Position numbers and translations under genes: made by a program. Below, piece after piece: positions 27,401-32,384 of a stretch of DNA of 64,000 nt. Each line of letters starts with the position of its first letter. Position 1 is the stretch's first letter. Location: contig NC_088775.1 of assembly GCF_954871325.1 (NCBI RefSeq), positions 68,239,561 to 68,303,560 on the forward strand, read 5' to 3'. The notes under the pieces are model-generated. The model ran no database searches and was not told where the DNA came from. It was given only the letters and a program-made list of their open reading frames with translations. This stretch comes from Gordionus sp. m RMFG-2023. Taxonomy: Eukaryota; Nematomorpha; Gordioida; Chordodea; Parachordodidae.

Positions 27401-30400
27401 ATATTTTTTTGTGATAAACGCTTACGACATTTATCACAAATATAGTGTTCCGCCTCAATGTTTGGAAATTGTGTCATCCACGTCGTGACTTTACGCAGGT
27501 TCTTTTTACAATTAAAGTGTTTAGATTCTTTAAAAGGATTTGCACATTTATATTTATACATTATAAATAATTTTAAGAAAAAATTAATATTGAAATATTT
27601 GTAAAATAAAAATTAATTAATATCAAAGCAGGTGCATGAAAACTTGCTAATATATTTCAAAAATTAATTATATTTTCTTATATAGGAATTGTAACTATCT
27701 TTTTAGGAAATTAATCATTTATTATAAAAACTAATAATTTTTACAAGTTATCAATAAAGTAATAATAATTATAAGTAAGTCTATCAAATGATCTAAATAA
27801 TATATTTTCATAATATTAATGCTGGAAAATCTTATTATTTATGTTTAAAATGGAAAAAAGTTTAAAAAAAATAATAATTTTAACAAAATGCGTAATTTTA
27901 TAAAAAAGCGCCATCTATTTGTGAAAATAATATTTATTTTTTGATTTTTTAAATCGCAATAACTAAAAAACCCATGGCTGTCCCAAGTTTAAATTTTTTT
28001 ATGAATAGATATAAGGTTAGAGAATAAGAAAATATTAAATTCAAAAAAATTTGGAAAGCGAAACACTTGGAGTTTTCATGTTTAAAATTTATAACTTAAA
28101 TAAAAACCGCAACAATATTATTTTGAAAATTTTTTTAATATTCAATAAAAGGCCCTTAATAGAGTTATAAATTGGTCTATAACTTATATTTTTAAAATCA
28201 TTATTTTTTAACTTATCTCAATTTTAAAAAATTGCATTTTTCGAAAAAACGTCATTTTTGGCACTTTTGACCATTGATATCTCAGGAACTATGAGTACTA
28301 GGAGGCTAAAATTTTGGATTCGATGCTTTCTAATGATATTCTCTCAGTATACAAAATTTTATAGAAATTAAAAAGGTCGAGCCGAAAAGTTATCGATTTG
28401 GTATGGAATTACCCAAAATGCCAAATAGGAATTTGTTAATTTTTTCAAAACAAAAACTAGAAAAATTTACACACCCTGATTCTTTTTTTTTAAAAAAAAA
28501 TCAGGGCCAGTTTGAAAATTTTTACTGATAAAATCTAAAATGTTCTTCAATATACCTTAATCAATTTATATATCATATCAGATGTTGTGTTATTTTCTGA
28601 ATCTGAAGTCTTAAATTCAAGACTAATAATTTCTCAAATTATTTTAAAACAACAAATACGGCAGGCATGAATGGCTTGAAGCACTTTCAAGCCAAACCTT
28701 AGATAATCTCTTAACTAGTGTTGTAAACGAAAGCGTTCGTTCGTTTTTTTGAAAAAAAATGATGAACGGCGTTCCTTTTATTTTTGACGAACTTTGAACG
28801 TGAACGCGTTCCTTTTTTATGACGAATGCGTTCGAATTTAACATTCGTTCAATTTTAAAAATATTTTTATTTTTATTTGAAAAATTTTAATTTCCGAATT
28901 TTTTAATCAGCTGTGTATTTCCTTTTCACATTTCAATTTTTTTAACACATAGTTTATTAATTTGAATATTATTGTTTACATTTTATCTTAATAGATTAGC
29001 ATAAGCATGGATATTATTATATAATCTTCAGAAAATCCAAAATCAAATGAATTATCATTAATATGACCAAATATGATAAAGTTTTACATTAACATCCTAT
29101 ATTGAAGGAACTAATCCAATGCTTACCAAGTGTAAAATGTGACCAAAAAGTATTATATTATCAAAATCTTCAGGTTCAATTTAAAACGACATTTGATTTT
29201 AATATTAATTATTTGATTTTATATGATATAACTAAGTAAAATCATTAAATTTGAAGAATTGATGCATTTAAGATATTTGACCCCAACAATAACGATAGTT
29301 ATTTTAAAATTAAAAAAATTAGTAGCCTCAAATATGGTCAACTATTGATAGAAGCCATATTAAATGGGATCAATAAAAGGTATTAAACCTATCACTCTCA
29401 ATTAATTACATATATTTCATTTTTTTTAAAGATTTGAACATATATATAAGGATCAATTGTTATTTCTGCAATTATAAATCCAGCATTCAAACTTCAATGG
29501 CCATAGATAAAACTTCCACATAACGACCCTATTAAAAATAAACTTATAGCATTATTGAAAAAAATGCTTTGAAAACCATAGAGAACTGTTAATTTCGAGA
29601 TATCCTTTTTTTTGTCGAGAGTAAAGAATGGATTGGAGGAGAATAACTTATCTCATTGCAAATAACAAAACAATATGTTTTTAATTAATTCTCCATGTTA
29701 AAAGAGCTGTTTATTAAGTATAATATCGCAATCCCCTCATCTGCCCCTGTAGAGCGCGTTTTTAGGCTGTCGTATTAACTGTCAAGTGTTCCTGTCTATC
29801 AGATAAATATTTTGAAAACAATTGTTATTAAAATTTAATAAGAAAAATTTTCTATAAATAAAAATATCTTTTTATTTGCTATATTATATTATATTTTATT
29901 TATAACTCTTTTTAGAGCCTTCGTTACTATTAATTAATATATATTTTTATTTAGTAATTTTTACATAGTATTTTTAATATTTTAGTGTTTTATCATTTTT
30001 TTTAAATTATACCAATACCAATATCAATATTATCAAAATAAAATTTTAAAAATTATATAAATTTTGTTTGATATTACAAAATCAAATTTATAATTTTTAT
30101 TATATTAATTTTATTTTTTATGTCAGTGCTTTGCACATCCACAAATTTTCCATCTTTTCAATATTCAGAATGATTTTTATTTACTATCTATCCTTAAACT
30201 TAATATATAAAAATTAGTATTTTCTATAAAAAAAACAACTAATTTTTAAGAGCAATTAAGTTTATTTTCTTTTTTTATTCCTCAAAAATGTTCATTTGGG
30301 TAATGCTTATGGCTGAATATGACTCATTATATTTTAAAATCCTTTTCATTTTCTGTAATATAACAGAAAAATAATACCACTTAGATTCCATTTTTTTAAA

Positions 30401-31866
30401 ATAATTTTTTTAAATTTGATATTTAAAATTGGCATAGTCCTAATACACATTAAATATAAAATAGCAAAAGTAAAATTTTCTTATGCCACCAATTGTCGAT
30501 AATTTTTATCAGCTTCATAGAATTGCCAAAAAGTCTGGCAGTTAATTTGTACATTTATGCACAAGCCTACATATGAATAACACTTTTAATAAATATCTAT
30601 ATCTAACAATAAATTAAAAGAAACAATATTTCACCTCTGTTTTCTTAAGTGTTTGTTGATGTATCACATCTATAACTGTACGTGATTGAAGGTCTGGTGT
30701 TTTGCTATCTGATAAGAAAGGTTCATTAACCTCTGTTTTCTTATGTGTTTGTTGATGCATCACATCTACAAATGTACGTGATTGTAGGTCTGGTGTTTTC
30801 CCACCTATACATAAGAAAATTTCATTATAATGCAAGATTAGTAAGGAAAATTATATATAATAACCATCAGCAAAAGGATCAAAGCGTGCTGGGGATATTC
30901 TTAAATTCCTACGTCTTTGTTTATATTCGTCTTCTCTGTCTGCTATCTTGGGGATTCTATGTTCTGCAAAAGGGTCAAAATCCTAAAGATTTTTTAAATA
31001 TAGGTGCTGAGTTAAATACAATCATTATAATTAAAATAAAAATCAATTATGATGTTTAAATGTACTCATATAAAATTACAACATAGATAATCATAATTTA
31101 TTACTTTTTCATGAGCTAATATGGTAGAAAATACACCATTAGTATTAGAAAATTCATCTTCCTCCTATAAATATTCATTATTATTTTTAATACTAGGAAT
31201 CAAATTTTTGAAAATAAATTAGTTGCAAATTAATATAATATATATAAGATAATGGGATCTAGAACTTACATATCAAGGACCTGATAATTTTTCTAGTTGG
31301 CTAAATAGGCTAGTTCACTAATCATATTATAGGTTTTTCTGAAAAATTAAAAAAAAGTGACTAACTACACACTTTAGATTAAATAATAATTATAATAGAT
31401 TAATTAATAATCTTATCTTAATAAAGTTTAGATAAAAATAAATAGTTCATAATTTAAATGGAAGAACTGTAACCCAATATGATTTCATTGAGTGAGCTAA
31501 AAATAAAAAATTTTATTAATTTATATATTGAATTTAAAATTAGCTATTTTTTAAGATATAACATTATCATACAAAAAATAATTATTCTTGTGAATCTCAA
31601 AATATAGAAAAATCACCTCTGCTTCTTCGGCAACTGGTATTGAAGTGACATAGCCTTCAAACTTCCCCTTATTGCCATCATAAATATCTTGATCATAGAA
31701 AGCGTGTTCACCTAATGCAACTCTTTCATCTTCTCCTTCATCATTTCCTGGAATAAATCCTGCCTTTTTAGCTTGTATTTTACGAATTTGTTCCTCAATT
31801 TCTTGAATAAAAGTATATTTTATCGTATCAAAAAAATAAATTACCTTCATGTGTAGTGGCAGCCAT
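262..31866 (-). CDS. SF3B1: Splicing factor 3B subunit 1 (SF3b155), 5' 18 coding exons, partial
   Basis: Core subunit of SF3b in the U2 snRNP; in the nucleus its HEAT superhelix clamps the U2-branch-site helix and its N-terminus binds U2AF-homology proteins. Coding exons in transcript order: 31845-31866, 31617-31801, 31105-31164, 30865-30982, one of three alternative fifth exons (30731-30804, 30635-30708 or 19132-19205), 11487-11640, 8339-8518, 7821-7957, 7172-7397, 6158-6381, 4656-4704, 4391-4548, 4028-4207, 3334-3691, 2884-3029, 2535-2681, 2088-2268, 262-428. All junctions are GT-AG and in phase, summing to 2766 nt (922 codons). Recognised from near-identity to human SF3B1 in the HEAT part, for example [16 protein letters not shown] and [20 protein letters not shown]. 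Human hotspots R625, H662, K666 and K700 correspond to R641, H678, K682 and K716, all conserved. About 380 C-terminal residues lie off the left edge. The start ATG has a good context (caaaATGgctgcc) and matches the family N-terminus. Confidence 0.97.
429..2087 (-). other. SF3B1 intron 17 (1659 nt)
   Basis: AT-rich intron between exons 17 and 18. The only recognisable content is a short hAT-type MITE at 1218-1390. No other gene is seen. Confidence 0.8.
1218..1390. mobile_element. hAT-type MITE, family 1 (AAAGCCCGATT ends)
   Basis: Imperfect inverted ends (taatgttgttaaaagcccg at the left; cgggcttttaaaaacacta at the right) with a palindromic middle. Flanking 8-mers atttcagt and attttagc match at 6 of 8 with only C/T differences, as expected of an old hAT target duplication. 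Other copies are at 13397-13602 and about 18270-18440. Confidence 0.65.
2088..2268 (-). CDS. SF3B1: SF3B1 coding exon 17
   Basis: Residues 807-866, [40 protein letters not shown] and [15 protein letters not shown]. The acceptor is tcaaag|gtt and the donor is gtag|gtatgg. Confidence 0.98.
2535..2681 (-). CDS. SF3B1: SF3B1 coding exon 16
   Basis: Residues 758-806, [40 protein letters not shown] and EEMKKIVLK, essentially identical to human. The acceptor is ctctag|ggt and the donor is aag|gtttaa. Confidence 0.99.
2884..3029 (-). CDS. SF3B1: SF3B1 coding exon 15
   Basis: Residues 709-757, [20 protein letters not shown] and [21 protein letters not shown]716 in EQQKVRT is the equivalent of human K700. 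The acceptor is ttaag|gc and the donor is aag|gtaaag. Confidence 0.99.
3334..3691 (-). CDS. SF3B1: SF3B1 coding exon 14 (hotspot HEAT repeats)
   Basis: Residues 590-708, the largest exon here. It holds R641 ([11 protein letters not shown]), H678 and K682 ([13 protein letters not shown]), equivalent to human R625, H662 and K666, which line the branch-site RNA path. The acceptor is catag|ata and the donor is catg|gttaga. Almost every residue matches human. Confidence 0.99.
4028..4207 (-). CDS. SF3B1: SF3B1 coding exon 13
   Basis: Residues 530-589: [40 protein letters not shown] and [20 protein letters not shown]. Exactly 60 codons in phase 0-0. The acceptor is ataaag|tct and the donor is aaa|gtttaa. 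Confidence 0.98.
4391..4548 (-). CDS. SF3B1: SF3B1 coding exon 12
   Basis: Residues 477-529, with [39 protein letters not shown] and TPPMRK, near-identical to human. Start of the HEAT-repeat domain. The acceptor is tatag|at and the donor is aaag|gttact. Confidence 0.97.
4656..4704 (-). CDS. SF3B1: SF3B1 coding exon 11
   Basis: A 49-nt exon, residues 461-476, reading [16 protein letters not shown]. It sits where human has TEDRTMKSVNDQPSG. Similarity is limited to a few positions, but acceptor (taaag|gca), donor (aaag|gtaata) and phase all fit the neighbours. Confidence 0.85.
4705..6157 (-). other. SF3B1 intron 10 (1453 nt)
   Basis: AT-rich sequence between exons 10 and 11 with no repeat boundary, gene or RNA that I can recognise. 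The other introns over 300 nt among exons 7-15 are 3030-3333, 3692-4027, 6382-7171, 7398-7820 and 7958-8338; they also hold nothing beyond AT-rich sequence and a TA run near 6660. Confidence 0.7.
6158..6381 (-). CDS. SF3B1: SF3B1 coding exon 10
   Basis: Residues 386-460: [40 protein letters not shown] and [18 protein letters not shown], closely matching human. This is the conserved linker just before the HEAT domain that contacts p14 (SF3B6). The acceptor is atcaag|ga and the donor is cag|gtattg. Confidence 0.97.
7172..7397 (-). CDS. SF3B1: SF3B1 coding exon 9
   Basis: Residues 311-385: [14 protein letters not shown] (tryptophan about W336, equivalent to human W338), then [31 protein letters not shown]. 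The RWD motif is the main U2AF65 and SPF45 ligand in human SF3B1. The acceptor is cacag|aaa and the donor is ccaa|gtattc. Confidence 0.96.
7821..7957 (-). CDS. SF3B1: SF3B1 coding exon 8
   Basis: Residues 265-310: [20 protein letters not shown] matches human DTPGHGSGWAETPRTDRG. The acceptor is tttgtag|aa. The donor is the least certain in the gene: ctcaaa|gttgtc is used here to keep phase 0, but the in-frame gtctac three bases further on would also fit and would add one codon. Confidence 0.9.
8339..8518 (-). CDS. SF3B1: SF3B1 coding exon 7
   Basis: Residues 205-264: a glycine, threonine and proline-rich stretch with [12 protein letters not shown], then [15 protein letters not shown], which is almost identical to human [16 protein letters not shown]. 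The RWD tryptophan (about W256) is a U2AF-ligand motif. The acceptor is tatag|gt and the donor is aggg|gtaata. Confidence 0.96.
8519..11486 (-). other. SF3B1 intron 6 (2968 nt)
   Basis: AT-rich intron with a G-homopolymer near 9398-9408 and a broken coding-like stretch at 10718-10985. A further small exon cannot be excluded, because exon 6 is poorly conserved, but none was found. Confidence 0.7.
10718..10985 (-). pseudogene. Coding-like relic of unknown protein in SF3B1 intron
   Basis: On the minus strand, 10718-10870 reads [44 protein letters not shown], and then a few residues to a stop. The same frame, across one TAA (10871-10873), continues upstream with [20 protein letters not shown] and GLYAYLFL. 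It is richer in G and C than its surroundings and has good amino-acid composition, so it looks like once-coding sequence: a processed or decayed gene copy, a transposon fragment, or two exons of a nested gene. A splice acceptor (aaacccag) lies at the joint. I do not recognise the protein. Confidence 0.45.
11487..11640 (-). CDS. SF3B1: SF3B1 coding exon 6
   Basis: Residues 154-204, beginning [10 protein letters not shown] and containing [17 protein letters not shown] and EWAETPS. It carries several TP dipeptides like the human ATPGRGDTPGHATPG stretch. The acceptor is tttag|caa and the donor is ccta|gtttca. Flanked by introns of 2968 and 7491 nt. Similarity to human is low outside the TPGRG and ETP motifs. 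Confidence 0.85.
11935..13388 (-). mobile_element. hAT element, internally deleted (TTGGGCA ends)
   Basis: Ends cattgggcaaattttcagaa and gatactgcccaacccta pair as terminal inverted repeats. An exact 8-bp duplication gtcataac flanks it (11927-11934 and 13389-13396). The interior carries minus-strand remnants similar to the hAT at 32385-34470, for example the stretch around 12450-12720 (FKNNIGIN and a following acidic run). About 1.45 kb and clearly not functional. Confidence 0.85.
13397..13602. mobile_element. hAT-type MITE, family 1, second copy
   Basis: Starts tagtgttgttaaaaagcccg and ends ttttttacacta. Flanked by gtcataac on the left, shared with the neighbouring hAT, and by gttataac on the right (7 of 8). 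Its internal part resembles 1218-1390. Confidence 0.7.
13701..14641. mobile_element. Non-autonomous hAT-type element (TAGGGTTGGC ends)
   Basis: Ends tagggttggc and gccaaccctа-type inverted repeat (right end gccaaccct followed by a). Flanking 8-mers ttcttggt (13693-13700) and ttcttgct (14642-14649) agree at 7 of 8. The 941-bp interior is very AT-rich and has no coding sequence I can recognise. Confidence 0.7.
15284..16017 (+). mobile_element. hAT relic with transposase C-terminus (GTACCGATA ends)
   Basis: A 734-bp element with ends tagggatgtaccgata and tatcggtatacccctа-type repeat. On the plus strand near 15555-15660 it keeps the hAT dimerisation motif: [16 protein letters not shown], then [16 protein letters not shown]. 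The rest of the transposase is missing. A related copy lies in the opposite direction at 17015-17764. Confidence 0.8.
16503..16686. mobile_element. MITE, family 2 (GTTGTTAAACGGCTC ends)
   Basis: An imperfect hairpin: aaagcggctaactcaat at the left and attgagttagccgttt near the right, ending gccgtttaacaacacta. Other copies are at 18606-18771, 34635-34856, 36627-36821 and a partial one near 60140-60225. Confidence 0.65.
16979..17889. mobile_element. hAT-type element (CAGAGACCTGCAG family) hosting a second hAT
   Basis: Left end cagtagagatctaccggacc and right end cggggcttgcagatca resemble the ends of the element at 32150-35168. Inside it sits the hAT relic 17015-17764, leaving under 170 bases of the host element. 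Confidence 0.55.
17015..17764 (-). mobile_element. hAT relic, inverted copy (GTACCGATA ends)
   Basis: A 750-bp element with ends tatgggtgtaccgatac and atcggtacatcccta. An 8-bp target duplication attaggtc/attaggcc (7 of 8) flanks it. The minus strand carries the same transposase C-terminus remnant as 15284-16017, in reverse order relative to that copy. Confidence 0.85.
18137..19037. mobile_element. hAT-type element (CAGTTGGGCAGT ends) with nested insertions
   Basis: Ends cagttgggcagt and actgcccaactctg are inverted repeats, and the stretches beside both ends share the gtatctta-type repeats seen in the hAT at 32385. Inserted in it are a family 1 MITE (about 18270-18440), then an element with ends caggccattccatg (about 18447-18888), which itself contains a family 2 MITE (18606-18771). 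Confidence 0.7.
18447..18888. mobile_element. MITE related to the 4.8-kb transposon at 20198
   Basis: Inverted ends caggccattccatgacaaat and atttgtcatggaatggcctg closely resemble gggtcattccatgtcaaat of the transposon at 20198-25000. It has no coding sequence and a family 2 MITE in its middle. Probably a non-autonomous relative; no clean target duplication was found. Confidence 0.6.
19132..19205 (-). CDS. SF3B1: SF3B1 coding exon 5, copy C (alternative)
   Basis: Third 74-nt copy, 11.4 kb downstream of B in the transcript. It reads [20 protein letters not shown] then NLEKTQ after exon 4. The acceptor is tatacag|at and the donor is cag|gtaaaa, the best donor of the three. It has the same entry and exit phases as A and B. 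It is more diverged from A than B is, so the duplication is older. Between B and C lie nested transposons of 8.6 kb and a decayed hAT. It keeps an open frame and both splice sites, consistent with use as an alternative exon. Confidence 0.75.
19257..19315 (-). pseudogene. Truncated duplicate of SF3B1 exon 4
   Basis: On the minus strand this is a copy of the 3' half of exon 4 (compare 30866-30923). It reads [18 protein letters not shown] in frame where exon 4 has [18 protein letters not shown]. Similarity continues weakly through the short intron into exon 5C, so exon 4 (part), intron and exon 5 were copied as one block. At 19316 the similarity stops exactly where a repeat beginning cagacacctgcagg starts. 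The usual donor is lost, so use as an exon is unlikely. Confidence 0.75.
19316..19400. mobile_element. Left end of a hAT-type element cutting the exon 4 copy
   Basis: The sequence cagacacctgcaggcctggc matches the start of the element at 32150 (cagagacctgcagacccggc). It begins exactly where the exon 4 duplicate stops. No matching right end was found before 19840, so it is truncated or rearranged. Confidence 0.5.
20198..25000 (-). mobile_element. Inner DNA transposon with intact transposase and about 720-bp TIRs
   Basis: A complete-looking 4.8-kb transposon. Ends gggtcattccatg and catggaatgaccc are inverted, and the repeat runs about 720 bp inward (20198-20930 and 24270-25000). The uninterrupted opposite TIR of the outer element gives the empty site taatattttcttattc, which shows that ATTT (20194-20197 and 25001-25004) is a 4-bp target duplication. 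A single 763-codon transposase lies between the repeats. A partial hAT-like repeat (gtgtaccgatt, from 23393) sits between gene and right TIR. TIR arms differ by many small indels, so the insertion is not brand new. Confidence 0.92.
21036..23327 (-). CDS. DDE-type transposase (763 aa), possibly Sola-like
   Basis: An uninterrupted 763-codon gene filling the space between the inverted repeats. The N-terminus has Cys11/12 and C43xxC46 (ICDKCRRKL), a probable zinc finger, followed by a lysine-rich stretch ([14 protein letters not shown], about 90-103) that could be a nuclear localisation signal. Cys288, Cys290 and His293 plus Cys328/335/340/343 form a second metal cluster. The candidate catalytic acids are D430 (CDFSENYSF), D514 ([12 protein letters not shown]) and D555 ([15 protein letters not shown]). 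The C-terminal 100 residues ([14 protein letters not shown] ... [15 protein letters not shown]) look like a small SH3/Tudor-type barrel; that is inference from pattern. It is clearly homologous to the broken copy at 25278-27561. The family resembles unnamed proteins common in aphid and cnidarian genomes. The superfamily assignment is uncertain. Confidence 0.85.
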   Translation of the reverse strand: MNKNLIRKTRCCNPFKILLHNNVTTNLRNVLSWMSLHSDDKICDKCRRKLGTASKSNDAFKDPDIHHIEENLAYESINTSLIEIEESPIKKKRLREKRYPIKKITKIKKAIETHLDINAIEPATIDKDDGILSNIKKKFSLLSKTDKYKILTILPKNWTVSKIMNEFNTTKYMARQAKLLIAEKGFLSTPNPKPGNTIDECTVKIVQEFYCTDEISRIMPGKKDCLSILTEDGKKNTIQKRLILDNLKEIYIFFKEMRPDVKIGFSKFASIRPKNCILVGGSGTHNVCVCSYHQNFKLMIIGSNLPNLTKDDMLPIKTYKHILPLIICNPPQLSCYLGKCDNCPGSTNLRHQIEILFRSKDIEFITYKQWLSVDRTTLETITKPVDEFINAFFEKMESLLPHSFISTQQSLYQKNLKLNLDKGQYLILCDFSENYSFILQDEVQSYHWNRAQSTVHPFVIYYKDNLANICCLNYVMISESLQHNTIAVHYFQKTLVNFLINKICMPNKIFYFSDGSAAQYKNRKNFINICHHEMDFGIQAEWHFSATAHGKSVCDGIGGTVKRLAARASLQRPYSKQITTSYELYEFAKENINGIYFEYMTQENYDHEEILLRERFSKTRPIPGTQKIHTVIPTGLHQFKSKMYSNSIESNIEYLSYNDESIIFGEISGYITCVYDSNWWLALVLGKNQKEEEIYIKFLHPSGPFNSFTFPSIDDTLYLPKCHILTLVSPLTATGRSYTSSSQESKCATEKLESFKSELYIRF
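25278..27561 (-). pseudogene. Frameshifted transposase of the outer element
   Basis: Three overlapping open stretches in different frames, together colinear with the 763-aa transposase: 26131-27561 (476 aa; [41 protein letters not shown]), 25901-26092 ([20 protein letters not shown]) and 25278-25949 ([18 protein letters not shown] through [10 protein letters not shown]). At least two frameshifts, near 26100-26170 and 25920, separate them. All the candidate catalytic and cysteine motifs can still be seen, so inactivation is fairly recent. The inner element lies in the left TIR, outside this gene, so it did not break it. Confidence 0.9.
28716..29830 (+). mobile_element. Decayed hAT transposon
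   Basis: The left end tagtgttgtaaacgaaagcg starts at 28716. Downstream on the plus strand are broken pieces of a hAT transposase: [12 protein letters not shown] near 29470 and, near 29730-29765, [12 protein letters not shown], the classic C-terminal motif. The frame is broken many times. The right end could not be placed; similarity fades into AT-rich DNA after 29800. Confidence 0.7.
29831..30634 (-). other. AT-rich part of SF3B1 intron
   Basis: Plain AT-rich sequence between the decayed hAT and exon 5B. No exon, RNA or repeat boundary is recognised. The rest of the B-to-exon-6 interval is described under the transposon entries. Confidence 0.6.
30635..30708 (-). CDS. SF3B1: SF3B1 coding exon 5, copy B (alternative)
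   Basis: A 74-nt tandem duplicate of copy A (repeat period 96), about 66 of 74 bases identical by hand count. It reads [20 protein letters not shown] then TLKKTE when joined to exon 4. The acceptor is ttatcag|at and the donor is gag|gtgaaa. The 22 nt between A and B are open in frame (EVNEPFLSD across the joint), so A through B (30635-30804, 170 nt) may also be used as one exon, adding 32 residues. The reading frame is intact, which argues that it is not simply decayed. Confidence 0.75.
30731..30804 (-). CDS. SF3B1: SF3B1 coding exon 5, copy A (alternative)
   Basis: A 74-nt exon entered after one base of a codon and leaving at a codon end. With exon 4 it reads [20 protein letters not shown] then [10 protein letters not shown], the copy closest to human GGKTPDPKMNARTYMDVM. 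The acceptor is tatag|gt and the donor is gag|gttaat. Copy B starts 22 nt downstream. Splicing A to exon 6 keeps the frame. Splicing A to B or C shifts it and soon meets a stop. Confidence 0.85.
30865..30982 (-). CDS. SF3B1: SF3B1 coding exon 4
   Basis: Residues 90-128 contain [16 protein letters not shown] and DPFAD, all hallmarks of this part of SF3B1. The acceptor is tttag|gat and the donor is gatg|gttatt, leaving one base of codon 129. Only 60 nt separate it from exon 5A. A truncated second copy of its 3' half lies at 19257-19315. Confidence 0.95.
31105..31164 (-). CDS. SF3B1: SF3B1 coding exon 3
   Basis: A 60-nt phase 0-0 exon, residues 70-89, reading [20 protein letters not shown]. It fills the position of the human acidic, serine-rich stretch EDDDDDYSSSTS. 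It is poorly conserved; the call rests on the acidic start, clean acceptor (tatag|gag) and donor (aaa|gtaata), and matching phases on both sides. Confidence 0.75.
31617..31801 (-). CDS. SF3B1: SF3B1 coding exon 2
   Basis: Residues 8-69, opening with [15 protein letters not shown] and continuing with FYDQDIYDG and FEGYVTSIP, matching human IEAQIREIQGKKAA, YYDQEIYGG and FAGYVTSIA. The acceptor is ttcaag|aa and the donor is gag|gtgatt. It ends in a short acidic stretch (AEEAE). Confidence 0.95.
31845..31866 (-). CDS. SF3B1: SF3B1 coding exon 1 (start codon)
   Basis: Encodes MAATTHE and the first base of codon 8. It corresponds to the human N-terminus MAKIAKTHED. The donor is gaag|gtaatt. The intron that follows is only 43 nt (31802-31844). 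Any 5' untranslated exon upstream cannot be seen from sequence alone. Confidence 0.9.
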
Positions 31867-32149
31867 TTTGTAATCTGATTTCAATTAAACTAAATATTTA
31901 TTAAATCAATATTATTTAATTTTTAATATTTGAGTATATATGTATTACTTGCTAATAATAATATATTCGAGTAAATCAGTCACCTGGCATCCATAGAAGC
32001 AAGGGAGGCATTTCTTTATCAATTTTCTTAAATAATGTTAATTTTTTTTTAAAAAGATTAGGAATAATTACTAGTTCTTTGTTAGAAAACGAATACTAAT
32101 TTATAAGTGAAAAATAATTAATACTATTATCTACACCAAAGAAATTTAT
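31867..32149 (-). promoter_or_regulatory. Presumed 5' flank of SF3B1
   Basis: The 280 bases between the SF3B1 start codon and the first transposon boundary should hold the 5' UTR and core promoter unless an untranslated first exon lies further up. No TATA box or other motif stands out. The hAT-type element starting at 32150 limits how much original flank remains next to the gene. Confidence 0.3.
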
Positions 32150-32384
32150 CAGAGACCTGCAGACCCGGCCCTAATCCCGGCCAGACCCAGCCCGGGCAGT
32201 ATTTTTTAAAAAATTTTATACAACATGAATTATTATATTCGTCAATTAGATGGTTATAATGATTATATATAGTTATGATTAATATAATGTTTGGTAAAAG
32301 TTAAATAGTATCTACATAATATTATTATAGTTTTCCTGCCATGGAATAAATACGCAAAGGATTAAATACATTATTATATAATAT

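Larger units (their letters stand above)
19840..28414 (-). mobile_element. Outer DNA transposon with long TIRs, interrupted, degraded transposase
   Basis: A cut-and-paste element whose inverted repeats begin gggtaatt and share cataccaaatcgataacttt, then run about 580 bp on each side (19840-20197 plus 25001-25230 on the left; about 27830-28414 on the right). AAAA flanks both ends (19836-19839, 28415-28418), consistent with a 4-bp target duplication. It is split by a second related transposon at 20198-25000. Its own transposase (25278-27561, minus) is frameshifted. Not counting the insertion it is about 3.8 kb. A 4-bp duplication and DDE transposase fit the Sola superfamily best, but this is inference. 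Confidence 0.85.

Noticed and set aside
28644-28844. 66-codon minus-strand open frame
   Set aside because: It spans the terminal repeat of a decayed hAT; the frame is accidental.
30709-30730. 22-nt GT...AG stretch as an ultra-short intron between exons 5A and 5B
   Set aside because: Removing it shifts the frame and gives an early stop; 22 nt is below normal animal intron size.
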